This document shows, piece by piece, positions 54,118 to 62,652 of a stretch of DNA of 64,000 bases; position 1 is the first letter of the stretch, and each line of letters starts with the position of its first letter. The stretch is from Mycolicibacterium palauense (GTDB lineage Bacteria > Actinomycetota > Actinomycetes > Mycobacteriales > Mycobacteriaceae), in assembly GCF_002592005.1 (NCBI RefSeq), contig NZ_NVQF01000027.1:1-64000 (forward strand), read 5' to 3'. Under the pieces are notes generated by a model. That model did not search any database, was not told the origin of the DNA, and was given only the letters and a program-made list of their open reading frames with translations. Made by a program: the position numbers and the translations under genes.

Positions 54118-55260
54118 ATGCTGAAGGCGTTATATCGCTGGTGGAATCACCCGGACCACTATTACTGGGTGACCGCCAACCTGGCCGCGCGCGGGGTGCA
54201 GCGGCCCACCCAGCGGCTCCTGGCGGGGACCCTGATCGGCCTCGGCGTCCTGGCGCTGGCCATGCTGGCCAGCCCGGCGGGCGCCCACGGTGACACCGCC
54301 CGGCTGGTGGTCGTGGTGGCGGCGGTGTTCTGCATGGCCGTGGGACTGCTCTGGGTGCGCGCCGGCTGGCCGTCCCGCCGGGCCTCGACCGTGTCGGTCG
54401 TGCTGGCCGCCTTCGCCGTCCTGGCGATCTGTGTGCTGCAGACCCACCCCGTCGCCGGGCTCCTGGGTTGTGTGTCCTTCGCGGTGCTCACCGCCTACGC
54501 GGCGTTCTTCCACAGCGCGCGGATGGCGCTGGTCACCATGCCGCTGGCCGTCGCGGCGACGGGAATCCTGGCCTACCGGCTGGCCGCCTCCGGGGACATC
54601 GTGTGGGCGGTGTGCGCCGCGGTGTTCGTGATCTTCGCGTGCGCCGCCGTCCCGTTCGCCTGCCACGCGGTGGTGCTGCTGCTGGGTGTGGAGACCCTCA
54701 GCATCGGCATCGATCCTCTCACCGGACTGCTCGGCCGGGCCGCGTTCTACCGCCGCACCGGCGAGGTCATCGCGGCCCGCGGCCGCATCGACGACTGCTA
54801 CCTGGTGATCCTGGTGGTCGCGCTGGACAACCTGAACCTGCTCACCGACACCGACGGGCCCAGCGCCTGCGACCGCGCCCGGGTCTCCATCGGCCAGGTG
54901 CTGCGCGAGACCACCCGCAGCACCGCCGTGGTCGCCCATGACGACAAGGGTGACGCCGCGGAGTTCCTCATCGCCGACACGTTCCCCAACACCGATTCGA
55001 CACCGTTGGAGGAACGGGTCCGCGGGGCCATCGCCAGCACCCCGCCGCGGCTGACGGCCAGCATCGGCGTGGTGGCCACCCCGATGCGCGGGCTGGCCGA
55101 CTGTCCCCCCGAGGGACTGCTCGACGAGCTCATCGAGCTGGCCCACGGCGCGATGGCCGAGGCCCGCCGGGCCGGGGGCAACCAGGCCTACCACATCGTG
55201 TGCGCCACACCCAACGCACTGACCGACAAGAACCGGTTCGACACCGACGACGCATGGTGA
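54118..55260 (+). CDS. Membrane protein with degenerate GGDEF domain
   Basis: A 380-residue protein. Residues about 30-195 hold roughly six to seven hydrophobic segments. A GGDEF-like domain follows, opening with DPLTGLLGRAAFYRR (199-213). The catalytic loop reads KGDAAEF (277-283) in place of GGDEF, and the first metal-binding Asp is replaced by Ala (ALDNLN). It therefore should not make cyclic di-GMP and may be a sensor or a binding protein. The last residues are acidic. The DUF427 gene starts four bases after its stop. Confidence 0.82.
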   Translation: MLKALYRWWNHPDHYYWVTANLAARGVQRPTQRLLAGTLIGLGVLALAMLASPAGAHGDTARLVVVVAAVFCMAVGLLWVRAGWPSRRASTVSVVLAAFAVLAICVLQTHPVAGLLGCVSFAVLTAYAAFFHSARMALVTMPLAVAATGILAYRLAASGDIVWAVCAAVFVIFACAAVPFACHAVVLLLGVETLSIGIDPLTGLLGRAAFYRRTGEVIAARGRIDDCYLVILVVALDNLNLLTDTDGPSACDRARVSIGQVLRETTRSTAVVAHDDKGDAAEFLIADTFPNTDSTPLEERVRGAIASTPPRLTASIGVVATPMRGLADCPPEGLLDELIELAHGAMAEARRAGGNQAYHIVCATPNALTDKNRFDTDDAW

Positions 55261-55264
55261 CCGG

Positions 55265-55951
55265 GTGAGCCTGGTCGCCGGGCGCGGACCGCTGGGGCCC
55301 GACCGCGCGGGCTGGTTCTCGGCGCCCGTCCCGAGCCCGATCGCCTACACCGAACCGCATCCGCGCCGGATCCAGGCCATCGTCGGCGGGCGAACCGTGC
55401 TGGACACCGAACGGGCCCTGATGGTGCACGAGGCGGGCCGGGCGCTGCGCTACGCGTTTCCCGAATCCGAGGTCGGCGAGTTGCCGCACACCCCCGAGCC
55501 GCACGCTCCGGGCTACGTCAGCGTGCCCTGGGAGGCGGTCGATACCTGGCTGGAGGAGGGTCGCCGACTCGTGCACTATCCGCCCAACCCCTACCACCGG
55601 GTGGATTGCCGGCCCACGACCCGGCGGCTGCGGGTCACCGCGGCCGGCACCACGCTGGTCGACACCGACGACACGATGATCCTGTTCGAGACATCGCTGC
55701 AGCCCCGGCTCTACGTCTCGCCGGACCGGGTCCGCACCGAGCTGCTGCGCCCGACCGGGACCAGCAGTTACTGCAACTACAAGGGCTACGCCACCTACTG
55801 GGCGGCCGTGATACCCGGCCCGGCCGGGGACACCGTCATCGACGACGTGGCCTGGAGCTACGCCGAGCCGCTCGCCGAGAGCGCGGCGGTGGCCGGATTC
55901 CTCAGCTTCGACGCCGCCAAGGCGGACGTCGTGGCCGAGCTGCCGGACTGA
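55265..55951 (+). CDS. DUF427 family protein, tandem domains
   Basis: A 228-residue protein with two related DUF427-type units: IQAIVGGRTVLDTERALMVHEAG...PRRLRYAF-like (about 35-75) and LRVTAAGTTLVDTDDTMILFET (about 120-145), followed by SYCNYKGYATYWA, a mark of the family. Function is unknown; the family fold is a small beta barrel. It starts at a GTG four bases after the degenerate GGDEF gene and is probably co-transcribed with it. Confidence 0.83.
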   Translation: MSLVAGRGPLGPDRAGWFSAPVPSPIAYTEPHPRRIQAIVGGRTVLDTERALMVHEAGRALRYAFPESEVGELPHTPEPHAPGYVSVPWEAVDTWLEEGRRLVHYPPNPYHRVDCRPTTRRLRVTAAGTTLVDTDDTMILFETSLQPRLYVSPDRVRTELLRPTGTSSYCNYKGYATYWAAVIPGPAGDTVIDDVAWSYAEPLAESAAVAGFLSFDAAKADVVAELPD

Positions 55952-56007
55952 TCCCGCCGGACCGGCGGCGTCCGGCACACCGTGAACGTGGCCCGGACGG
56001 CCCCGCG

Positions 56008-56259
56008 TCAGCCCAGCCCGCACACCGCCGGGGCCACCATCAGCACCGGCCAGAGCACGGTGGTGACACCGAACGCCACCAGGTCCGCCCCGGCCGGCAG
56101 CTGGGTCTGCAGCCGGACCTGCAGTTGGTCGACGTAGTCGGCGTGCACGAAGGTGAAGACCAGCCCGACCGCCAGGTAGGGGATCGACAGCCACATCGCG
56201 ATCTCGATCAGCGATTCGACGCTGATCCGGTAGCCGAGCACCTGACGCAACAGAACCAT
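56008..56259 (-). CDS. Small membrane protein, function unknown
   Basis: An 83-residue protein with two hydrophobic segments (IEIAMWLSIPYLAVGLVFTF and LVAFGVTTVLWPVLMVAPAV). I start at the ATG at 56259 (MVLLRQVLGYRIS); the longer in-frame stretch upstream is Arg/Ser-rich and unlike a protein start. No known domain. It lies 91 bases after the rhomboid gene on the same strand. Confidence 0.68.
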   Translation of the reverse strand: MVLLRQVLGYRISVESLIEIAMWLSIPYLAVGLVFTFVHADYVDQLQVRLQTQLPAGADLVAFGVTTVLWPVLMVAPAVCGLG

Positions 56260-56350
56260 GACACGTATCACCCCGATCCATCGCGATCGTAACGACCGGG
56301 CCGCCCCCGGACCGGGAAAACCGCTATCGCCGGCGGCGCGGGCTACCGGG

Positions 56351-57229
56351 TCACCGCAAGCCGAACATCGCCAGCAGGTCGGCGGTGCGCCAGACGACCA
56401 GCGCGACGAAGACCACCGCAACCACGGTCGTCACCCCGGCCTGCACGAGGTTGCGGCGCTGGGCCGGCACCTGCGCCGGGACGTAGGCGTAGGCATAGGC
56501 CAGCAGGGAGCCGGTGAGCAGACCGCCGACGTGCCCCTGCCAGCTGATCGCCTGCGAACTCACCGCCGGCAACACGAACGTGATCACCAGGTTGATCACG
56601 ATCAGGGCGGTGACGCCCCGGACGTCGAGGTTGAGCCGCTTGGCCACCACGTAGGTGGCGCCGAACAGACCGAACACCGCGCCGGAGGCCCCCGCGGTGG
56701 CGGAGTTCAGCGACGAGAGCAGGTAGACGAGCACCGAACCGCCCAGCGCACTGAGCAGATACAGCGCGCTGAACCGCAGCCGCCCCAGCAGCGCCTCCAG
56801 GGGCGGACCGACGACGTAGAGGGCGTACATGTTGAACAGGATGTGTACCAGCCCGTAGTGCAGGAACGCCGAGGTCAGCAGGCGGTAGAACTCGCCGTCG
56901 GCCACCGCGGGCGGCCACAGCACCAGTTGGCGCTCCACATCGACAGAGGCGGTCTGGGCGATGAACATCAGCACGTTGACCGCGATCAGCACATAGGTCA
57001 CCACGGGCCGGCCGACGGGTCGGCCGCCGAAATGGGGACGCGGCGCCCGCACCGACTTCGCCCCCTCGGCCACGCAGTCGACACATTGATGGCCCACCGC
57101 GGCCGACCGCATGCACTCCGCGCAGATCGGGCGGCCGCAGCGCGTACAGCGCACATAGGTGACGCGGTCGGGGTGCCGGTAACACGTGGGAACCCCGGCG
57201 GAGGACTCCGGCATGCGCGGAACGCTCAT
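56351..57229 (-). CDS. Rhomboid-family intramembrane serine protease with N-terminal zinc ribbon
   Basis: A 292-residue rhomboid protease. The Cys/His-rich N-terminus (C16, C28, C31, C36, C39, C49, C52) looks like a B-box or zinc-ribbon-type domain, seen in actinobacterial rhomboids such as Rv0110. Six membrane helices follow. The catalytic Ser182 is in GASGAVFG and His233 in GHVGG; Asn133 (HILFNMYAL) can stabilise the oxyanion. The substrate is unknown. I start at the ATG at 57229, as the longer frame upstream crosses the divergent tetR start. Confidence 0.9.
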   Translation of the reverse strand: MSVPRMPESSAGVPTCYRHPDRVTYVRCTRCGRPICAECMRSAAVGHQCVDCVAEGAKSVRAPRPHFGGRPVGRPVVTYVLIAVNVLMFIAQTASVDVERQLVLWPPAVADGEFYRLLTSAFLHYGLVHILFNMYALYVVGPPLEALLGRLRFSALYLLSALGGSVLVYLLSSLNSATAGASGAVFGLFGATYVVAKRLNLDVRGVTALIVINLVITFVLPAVSSQAISWQGHVGGLLTGSLLAYAYAYVPAQVPAQRRNLVQAGVTTVVAVVFVALVVWRTADLLAMFGLR

Positions 57230-57314
57230 CGGTCCATTGTCCCGGTACGGCGACGCACGTCTTCGGGCGGTGGCGATGTGTGACAATTTGGCGCCACTTT
57301 GTAATGATGCACGG

Positions 57315-57869
57315 GTGAATGAATCGGCGTCGGCGGCTCGCACCCCGGGCGGTCCCGACCCGTCCACCAGCCGGCGCATCCTGGACGCGACCGCCGAGGT
57401 GCTGGGCCGAAGCGGGATGAGCAAGCTGAGTCTCTCCGAGGTCGCACTGCAGGCGGGGGTGTCACGGCCCACCCTGTACCGATGGTTCTCCTCGAAGGAC
57501 GAACTCATCGAAGAGTTCTCACGCTACGAGCAGGAGCTGTTCGACAGCGGGATCGCCCGGGCCACCGCGGGCCTGCGGGGTAACGAGCGTCTCGACGCCG
57601 CACTGCGGTTCATCGTGGAATTTCAGAGTTCCTACTCGGGTGTGCGGATGGTCGACATCGAGCCCGGGCAGGTGCTCAGCCGGATCGCGCTGGTGCTGCC
57701 GGTGATGCGGGAGCGCCTGGAGCGGATGATCTCGGGGCCCGACCGGGCCGTCGCCGCCGCGACCGTCACGCGGGTGGCGGTGTGCCACTACATCGTTCGG
57801 GGTGAGGACGCCGACGACTTCCTGGCGCAGCTGCGGCACGCCGCCGGGCTCAAACCGCGCACATCCTGA
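57315..57869 (+). CDS. TetR-family transcriptional regulator
   Basis: A 184-residue regulator with helix-turn-helix at about residues 40-62 (LSLSEVALQAGVSRPTLYRWF). The GTG at 57315 has TAATGAT (57301-57307 region) close upstream, so it may be made from a leaderless transcript. The promoter contains TGTGACAA and TTTGTAA, also found together before the gene cluster at 59424. It ends 22 bases before the convergent LLM gene, which it may control. Confidence 0.85.
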   Translation: MNESASAARTPGGPDPSTSRRILDATAEVLGRSGMSKLSLSEVALQAGVSRPTLYRWFSSKDELIEEFSRYEQELFDSGIARATAGLRGNERLDAALRFIVEFQSSYSGVRMVDIEPGQVLSRIALVLPVMRERLERMISGPDRAVAAATVTRVAVCHYIVRGEDADDFLAQLRHAAGLKPRTS

Positions 57870-57891
57870 CCCGCCGGCACCGGAGAGGGTT

Positions 57892-58812
57892 CTAGTCCGC
57901 CTCGATGACCGTGGACCGGAACTGGTCGATGGCCTCCAGAGCGTGCGCCAGGCTGTCCCCGGGCAGGGCCACGTGCAGCCAGGTGACGCCGATCGCCTCC
58001 AGTTCGGCCACCCCGGCGCGGAACGTGTCGGGATCGAAGCCGTCGTGCCCGGGGCTGCCGCCCGTCATCGGTGAGAACGCGACGTCCACCGTGGCGGGGT
58101 CGCGGTCCTCCTTCTCCAGGCGACGGCGCAGATCCTCGATCGCGGCCGCCAGCCGTTCGACCGAATCCAGTGCGGCGGTCCGGGCGGTCTGGGCCAACCC
58201 GGCCGGCGCCGGGAACGGGCACCAGCCGTTTCCGTAGACCGCGACCCGCTGCCGGGCCGCGGCGGTGTTCCCACCCACCCAGATCGGGGGGTGCGGGCTG
58301 GTCGGCGGCCGGGGGTGCGCGGTGATCCCGCTGGCGGTGAAACCGCCGCCCTCGTAGCTGACGTCGTCGTCGGTCCAGATGGTGCGGATGACCTCGAGGG
58401 CCTCCTCGAACAGGCGCGCCCGGGAGTCGAAATCGACACCCAACGCGGCGAATTCGCGCTTCAGGTAACCGACGCCGACCGCCAGGGTGAAGCGGCCACC
58501 CGACAGCACGTCCAGCGTCGCGCCGGCCTTGGCCACCACGAACGGATTCCGGTACGGCAGTACCACGATGTTCGGGATCAGCCGAAGCCTCGTGGTGCGT
58601 GCGGCGGCGAAGCCCATCGCGACGAAGGGATCCAGCGCGTCGTGCCCCCCGGCCTGCAGCCAGCGCCCGGTCGGGGCGGGGTGGTCGGTGAATCCGAAGC
58701 CGTCGAATCCGGCGGCCTCGGCCGCGGCGGCCATGGTCCCCACCCCGTCACCGGTGACCAGTTCGGGGTTGTAGGGATGGCTGTGCATCGGATGGGTGAT
58801 CGTGTACCGCAT
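57892..58812 (-). CDS. LLM-class F420-dependent oxidoreductase
   Basis: A 306-residue luciferase-like (TIM-barrel) enzyme with GFTDHPAP near the N-terminus, IPNIVVLPYRNPFVVAKAGATLD and GVGYLKREFAALGVD. Mycobacterial members use reduced F420 as cofactor. The substrate is unknown. Its ATG follows directly on the stop codon of the upstream unknown gene with no gap (TAGATG), so the two are translationally coupled. Confidence 0.88.
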   Translation of the reverse strand: MRYTITHPMHSHPYNPELVTGDGVGTMAAAAEAAGFDGFGFTDHPAPTGRWLQAGGHDALDPFVAMGFAAARTTRLRLIPNIVVLPYRNPFVVAKAGATLDVLSGGRFTLAVGVGYLKREFAALGVDFDSRARLFEEALEVIRTIWTDDDVSYEGGGFTASGITAHPRPPTSPHPPIWVGGNTAAARQRVAVYGNGWCPFPAPAGLAQTARTAALDSVERLAAAIEDLRRRLEKEDRDPATVDVAFSPMTGGSPGHDGFDPDTFRAGVAELEAIGVTWLHVALPGDSLAHALEAIDQFRSTVIEAD

Positions 58813-59424
58813 CTAGAGCACCGCCCCACCGGTGTGCTGCGCGGTGTCCAGCGGACGCAGATCCGCGGCCACCGGGCGCCGCGCGCCGCTGTGGAAGACC
58901 TCGATGGCGGTGACCGGGCACGCCCCGGCCGCGGTCGCCAGTCCGGCCGCGCGGGATTTGAACGCCCGGGCGGCGAAGCTCAGGGTGTGCTGCACGGCGC
59001 CCAGCCGGGCGCGCACGTCGACGGGAATTCCCGTACCCCACACGGTGACCTCGGCCAGTTCCCGTTCGTAGGCCTCGACGACCCGGCTCCGCAGCGCCGT
59101 GTCGGCCGCCAGCAGTTCGGCGGCGACGGCCAGGGCCGCGGTGGCGGCCTGCGGCGGATTCCCGTCGCCCGCGTCGTCCAGCGCTCCGAGCGTGGCGCCG
59201 AGGATGCGCAGGGCGTCCCGCCCGGCCTGATCGGGCTCGCGCACCGCGACGTTGACCTCCCAGCCCGCCAACGCCCGGTCGGCCAGCCACCCTCCCACGG
59301 CCCCGATGACGTCGTCGACCCGCTCGGCGAGCACGTCGAGGCGATAGCGGGTGGCCCGGGCGCGGGGCCTGCGTTGCCGCTGTCCGGCCGTCCGACTCGA
59401 TGCTGTCACGAGGTCAGTGGGCAC
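58813..59424 (-). CDS. Protein of unknown function coupled to the LLM gene
   Basis: A 203-residue, mostly helical protein with no domain I recognise. It has an Arg-rich N-terminus (RTAGQRQRRPRARATRYR), long Ala/Leu-rich helices, and a short segment AAGACPVTAIEVFHSGARRP near the C-terminus. That CPVTAI resembles the CPxxAI of ferredoxins, but the other ligand Cys are absent. The GTG start at 59424 has AAAGGA nine bases before it. An in-frame codon at 59574 would add 50 residues over the promoter region. Confidence 0.7.
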   Translation of the reverse strand: MPTDLVTASSRTAGQRQRRPRARATRYRLDVLAERVDDVIGAVGGWLADRALAGWEVNVAVREPDQAGRDALRILGATLGALDDAGDGNPPQAATAALAVAAELLAADTALRSRVVEAYERELAEVTVWGTGIPVDVRARLGAVQHTLSFAARAFKSRAAGLATAAGACPVTAIEVFHSGARRPVAADLRPLDTAQHTGGAVL

Positions 59425-59488
59425 GAAGCGGGTCCTTTCGTTGCGCGGCACTGCGGTCCAAGACACGGGTCCTATCAGAGCGTGACAG

Positions 59489-59518
59489 TGTGACGAGCAT
59501 TTGTAAAGGTTCGTCACA
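59489..59518. promoter_or_regulatory. Inverted repeat in the divergent promoter before 59424/59713
   Basis: TGTGACGA (59489-59496) and TCGTCACA (59511-59518) are perfect 8-bp arms with a 14-base spacer containing TTTGTAAA. Just after it GTCACATAACGG is duplicated (59513-59536). It lies 65 bases upstream of the unknown gene's GTG. A candidate TetR site; a TetR gene lies 1.6 kb away at 57315. Confidence 0.5.
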
Positions 59519-59536
59519 TAACGGGTCACATAACAG
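59513..59536. repeat. 12-bp tandem direct repeat GTCACATAAC(G/A)G
   Basis: GTCACATAACGG (59513-59524) is followed directly by GTCACATAACAG (59525-59536), one mismatch. It overlaps the inverted repeat before it. Confidence 0.8.
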
Positions 59537-59681
59537 ACTGGGCTGGCTTTGTAACGGCGCAGTCGCGACCGCAACGGGAGGACGAGTGAGGGAGGTGCGG
59601 GTCAACCACCTCCAGTCACGGGCTCACGCCGGGACTTTCGCCGTCGTGACACTGTGGGCTAGTTTTGTAACGCGACAGCAG

Positions 59682-59705
59682 GCTCGACAGTGAGCTCGAC
59701 AGTGA
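59682..59705. repeat. 12-bp tandem direct repeat before the SRPBCC gene
   Basis: GCTCGACAGTGA occurs twice in a row (59682-59705), ending seven bases before the ATG at 59713. The second copy's GTGAGG lies where the ribosome site would be. Upstream, GTTTTGTAACG (59664-59672 region) repeats a motif seen at 59549. Confidence 0.8.
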
Positions 59706-59712
59706 GGCAGAC

Positions 59713-60201
59713 ATGGGCATCGTGACGACGACGTCGGAGACCGCGTTCACCCAGTCACCGGAGGTGGTCTACGACTTCGTCACCAATCCGGCGAACTGGA
59801 CCAAGACCTATCCGGGCAGCAACTACGTCGGCAAGCTGGAGGATCTGCCGCTGACGGTGGGCGACACCTGGGAGGAGGGCGGCCCCGACGGCGAGCGCAT
59901 CTACACCTGGCACCTGGCGATCGCGATGCGCCCGACGCTGTGGATGTTCAACTCGGTGGGCCGGCTCGGCCACGACCGCGAGGGCAACGGCGGGTTCGAG
60001 GGCCGGATCAGCGTGCAGTACCACTTCACCGAGCCCGGGCCGGGAATCACGCTGTTCCGCAGGACCATGACGATCGAGGCCCCCAAGCACGCTCCGATGC
60101 CCGACGGCTTCTTCCGGATCGTCAACCCCGCCTTCATCGACCGCTATCACGCCGCGGTGGCGCGGGAACTCGATCAGGCGACCGCACCCGCCCGGTCCTG
60201 A
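59713..60201 (+). CDS. SRPBCC family protein
   Basis: A 162-residue START-like fold protein (TSETAFTQSPEVVYDFVTNPANW at the N-terminus; C-terminal helix FIDRYHAAVARELDQA). Likely binds a hydrophobic ligand. It is divergent from the LLM-linked unknown gene and may share its promoter control. It ends ten bases before the convergent esterase gene. Confidence 0.82.
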   Translation: MGIVTTTSETAFTQSPEVVYDFVTNPANWTKTYPGSNYVGKLEDLPLTVGDTWEEGGPDGERIYTWHLAIAMRPTLWMFNSVGRLGHDREGNGGFEGRISVQYHFTEPGPGITLFRRTMTIEAPKHAPMPDGFFRIVNPAFIDRYHAAVARELDQATAPARS

Positions 60202-60211
60202 TCCCGCCGGT

Positions 60212-61141
60212 TCAGGGGTGCAGGGCCCGCCGCAGAGCCGACCCCTGCAGGGCGAACACCCGCGCGCTGCCCTCCCACTGCGGGGCCATGGAGTCGAACC
60301 CGTGGCAGGTTCCCGGGATCACGTGCAGTTCCACCGGCACACCGGCCCACATCAGCCGCAGCGCGTAGTCGATCGCCTCGTCACGCAGCGGGTCGAGTTC
60401 CGAACAGGTGATGCCGGCGGCCGGCACCCCGGCCAGGTCTCCGGCGCGGGCCGGCACGGCCGCTGCCGGCACCGTGGCACCGGCGCCACCTGCGCCGTAG
60501 TGCCGCCACATCTGCGCCGTCGCGGGACCGTCGAATCCGGGGGTGGTGGTGAACTCCAGCTTCGACGGCGTGGGCGCGTCGTCGAGCACCGGCTGGTGCA
60601 GCAGCTGGTAGACCAGCGGCGGCCCGGTCCCGTCCGCCGCGCACAGCGCCAGTCCGGCGGCCAGCGCCCCGCCGGCGCTGCTTCCGGCGACCGCCAACCG
60701 GTCGGGGTCGGCGATCGGCGAGTCGGCCAGCCAGCGCAGCACCGTCAGGGCATCGTCGAAACCCGCCGGGTACGGATGTTCGGGCGCCAGCCGGTAGTCC
60801 ACCGCCACCACGGTGGCCGAGGCGCGGCGCGCCAACTCCACGCACCGGCGGTGGTCGGTGTCGAGATTGCCCAGCACGAACGCGCCGGCGTGGCAGTACA
60901 GCACCGCGGGACCGGGTTCGGACCCGCAGCGGTAGATCCGGACCGCGACCCTGCGGCCGGCACCGGCGGGCACCCAGTCGTCGCGGACGTCGAGACCGTC
61001 GAGCGCCACCTCGGCGACCTGCGCGGCGCGCCGGGCGTTCAGCGAATCGCGTGCGGCGGTGAGGTTCTGGGTGGACAGGTCGGTGCGGAACTCGGCGAGG
61101 TGCCGCAGGGCCGGATCGAGTCGTTGTTCCGGCCGGCTCAC
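60212..61141 (-). CDS. HSL-type alpha/beta-hydrolase (Lip-like esterase)
   Basis: A 309-residue esterase of the hormone-sensitive-lipase group. It has the nucleophile elbow GSSAGGALAAG, acid Asp in ELDPLRDEA and catalytic His in GTCHGFDSM. The oxyanion HGGG motif is changed to CHAGAF. No signal peptide. Its ATG overlaps the BVMO stop by four bases, so it may hydrolyse the ester made by that enzyme. Confidence 0.88.
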   Translation of the reverse strand: MSRPEQRLDPALRHLAEFRTDLSTQNLTAARDSLNARRAAQVAEVALDGLDVRDDWVPAGAGRRVAVRIYRCGSEPGPAVLYCHAGAFVLGNLDTDHRRCVELARRASATVVAVDYRLAPEHPYPAGFDDALTVLRWLADSPIADPDRLAVAGSSAGGALAAGLALCAADGTGPPLVYQLLHQPVLDDAPTPSKLEFTTTPGFDGPATAQMWRHYGAGGAGATVPAAAVPARAGDLAGVPAAGITCSELDPLRDEAIDYALRLMWAGVPVELHVIPGTCHGFDSMAPQWEGSARVFALQGSALRRALHP

Positions 61142-62646
61142 CTGCCCGCCACCGAGTGCGTCCCGACCGAGATCGGCCGATGGTCACCGGAGGGCTCGAA
61201 GGAGTAGTCGCCCGCCCTGAAGCGCCGGGTGATGCTCCAGAACGCCCGCGCGCTGCGCGGCCACTGCGTGACCACCCGGCCGTTGGGTGCACGGAAGTAG
61301 TTGCTGCAGCGGGTGGTCCACACCGTTCCCACCATCCACCGGTCGATCCGGGCCAGATACCGTTCGGTGGCCGTGCGCCGGACCGCCAGGTAGGTCCGGC
61401 GCCTGCGGCGCAGGTACTTCAGCGCCCGCACGATGTAGTGGGCCTGGGCCTCCAGCACGAAGATCACGCTGTTGGAACCCACGTTGGTGTTCGGGCCGTA
61501 GAGCATGAACAAGTTGGGGAATCCGGGCACCGTCATCCCCAGATACGCGAACGCCCCGTCGCGCCAGGTGTCGTGCAGCGAGACGCCGTCCTCGCCCAGC
61601 ACCTCGATCTGGCCCAGGTAGTCCGCGGCCGCATAGCCGGTGGCGCACACCACCACGTCCACGTCGAGTTCGGTGCCGTCGGCGGTGACCAGCGTGCGCT
61701 CCCGCAGCGCCCGGGCCGGGCTGGAGACCACCTCGACGTGCGGCTCGGCCAGTGTCTGCAGGTAGTCGGTGGCGAACACCAGCCGCTTGCACCCGAGCGG
61801 GTGATCGGGGGTCAGCCGGGCGCGCAGCTGTTCGTCGTCGATGGTGGCGTCGAGCAGTCTCAGCGCGATCGCCCTGAACTCCTGGGTCTTGTCGCTGCCG
61901 TTCTCGATGACCGAGATGTTGGACTCGCTGCGCAGCCACAGCCGGGTGCGGTAGAACCGCTTGGCCCCGGGAACGTGGGCGAAGACCCATTTCTCGCGGT
62001 CGGTGTAGGGGCGGTCGGGTTTGGGCAGCACCCAGGTGGGTGAGCGCTGCACGGAGTACACCCGGTCGGCGACCCTGGCCACCTCCGGAAGCACCTGGGA
62101 GGCGGTCGACCCGGTGCCCAGCACCGCCACCCGGGCCCCGCGCAGATCCACCGAATGGTCCCAGGCCGCGGTGTGCATGACGGTGCCCGAGAACGGCTGC
62201 TCCTCCACGAGATCCGGCATCACCGGTTGGGTGAACATGCCGACCGCGGAGACCACGACGTCGAAGCGGAACCGCTCGCCGGTGGCGGTGGTCAGTTCCC
62301 ACTGTCGCTCGGCCGCGTCCCAGCGGGCCTCACGGACTTCGGTGTTGAGCCGAAGATGCGGCGCCAGCCGGTGGCGACGGGCGCAGTCCTCGAAGTACTC
62401 CAGGATCTCCGGCTGGTCGGACCACAGCCGCGACCAGTGCGGGTTCAGATCGAACGAGTAGGAGTACAGGTGCGACTTCACGTCGCATGCCAGCCCCGGG
62501 TAGGTGTTGATCCGCCAGGTTCCGCCGACCCCGTCCTCGCGGTCGAAGATGGTGAAGTCGGTGAACCCGGCCTTCTTCAGGAAGATGCCCAGGGCCAATC
62601 CGCCCGGCCCGGCACCGATGATTCCTACCGACAGACCTTCAGCCAT
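61138..62646 (-). CDS. Baeyer-Villiger monooxygenase
   Basis: A 502-residue class B flavin monooxygenase. FAD-binding GAGPGG (11-16), the full Baeyer-Villiger fingerprint FSGTVMHTAAWD (152-163) and NADPH-binding GTGSTA (178-183) are all present. It turns a ketone into an ester or lactone. It lies in a four-gene operon with an aldolase, an SDR and an HSL-type esterase, and is shorter and more typical than the 619-residue BVMO at 43354. Confidence 0.92.
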   Translation of the reverse strand: MAEGLSVGIIGAGPGGLALGIFLKKAGFTDFTIFDREDGVGGTWRINTYPGLACDVKSHLYSYSFDLNPHWSRLWSDQPEILEYFEDCARRHRLAPHLRLNTEVREARWDAAERQWELTTATGERFRFDVVVSAVGMFTQPVMPDLVEEQPFSGTVMHTAAWDHSVDLRGARVAVLGTGSTASQVLPEVARVADRVYSVQRSPTWVLPKPDRPYTDREKWVFAHVPGAKRFYRTRLWLRSESNISVIENGSDKTQEFRAIALRLLDATIDDEQLRARLTPDHPLGCKRLVFATDYLQTLAEPHVEVVSSPARALRERTLVTADGTELDVDVVVCATGYAAADYLGQIEVLGEDGVSLHDTWRDGAFAYLGMTVPGFPNLFMLYGPNTNVGSNSVIFVLEAQAHYIVRALKYLRRRRRTYLAVRRTATERYLARIDRWMVGTVWTTRCSNYFRAPNGRVVTQWPRSARAFWSITRRFRAGDYSFEPSGDHRPISVGTHSVAGR

Positions 62647-62652
62647 TGTCTC

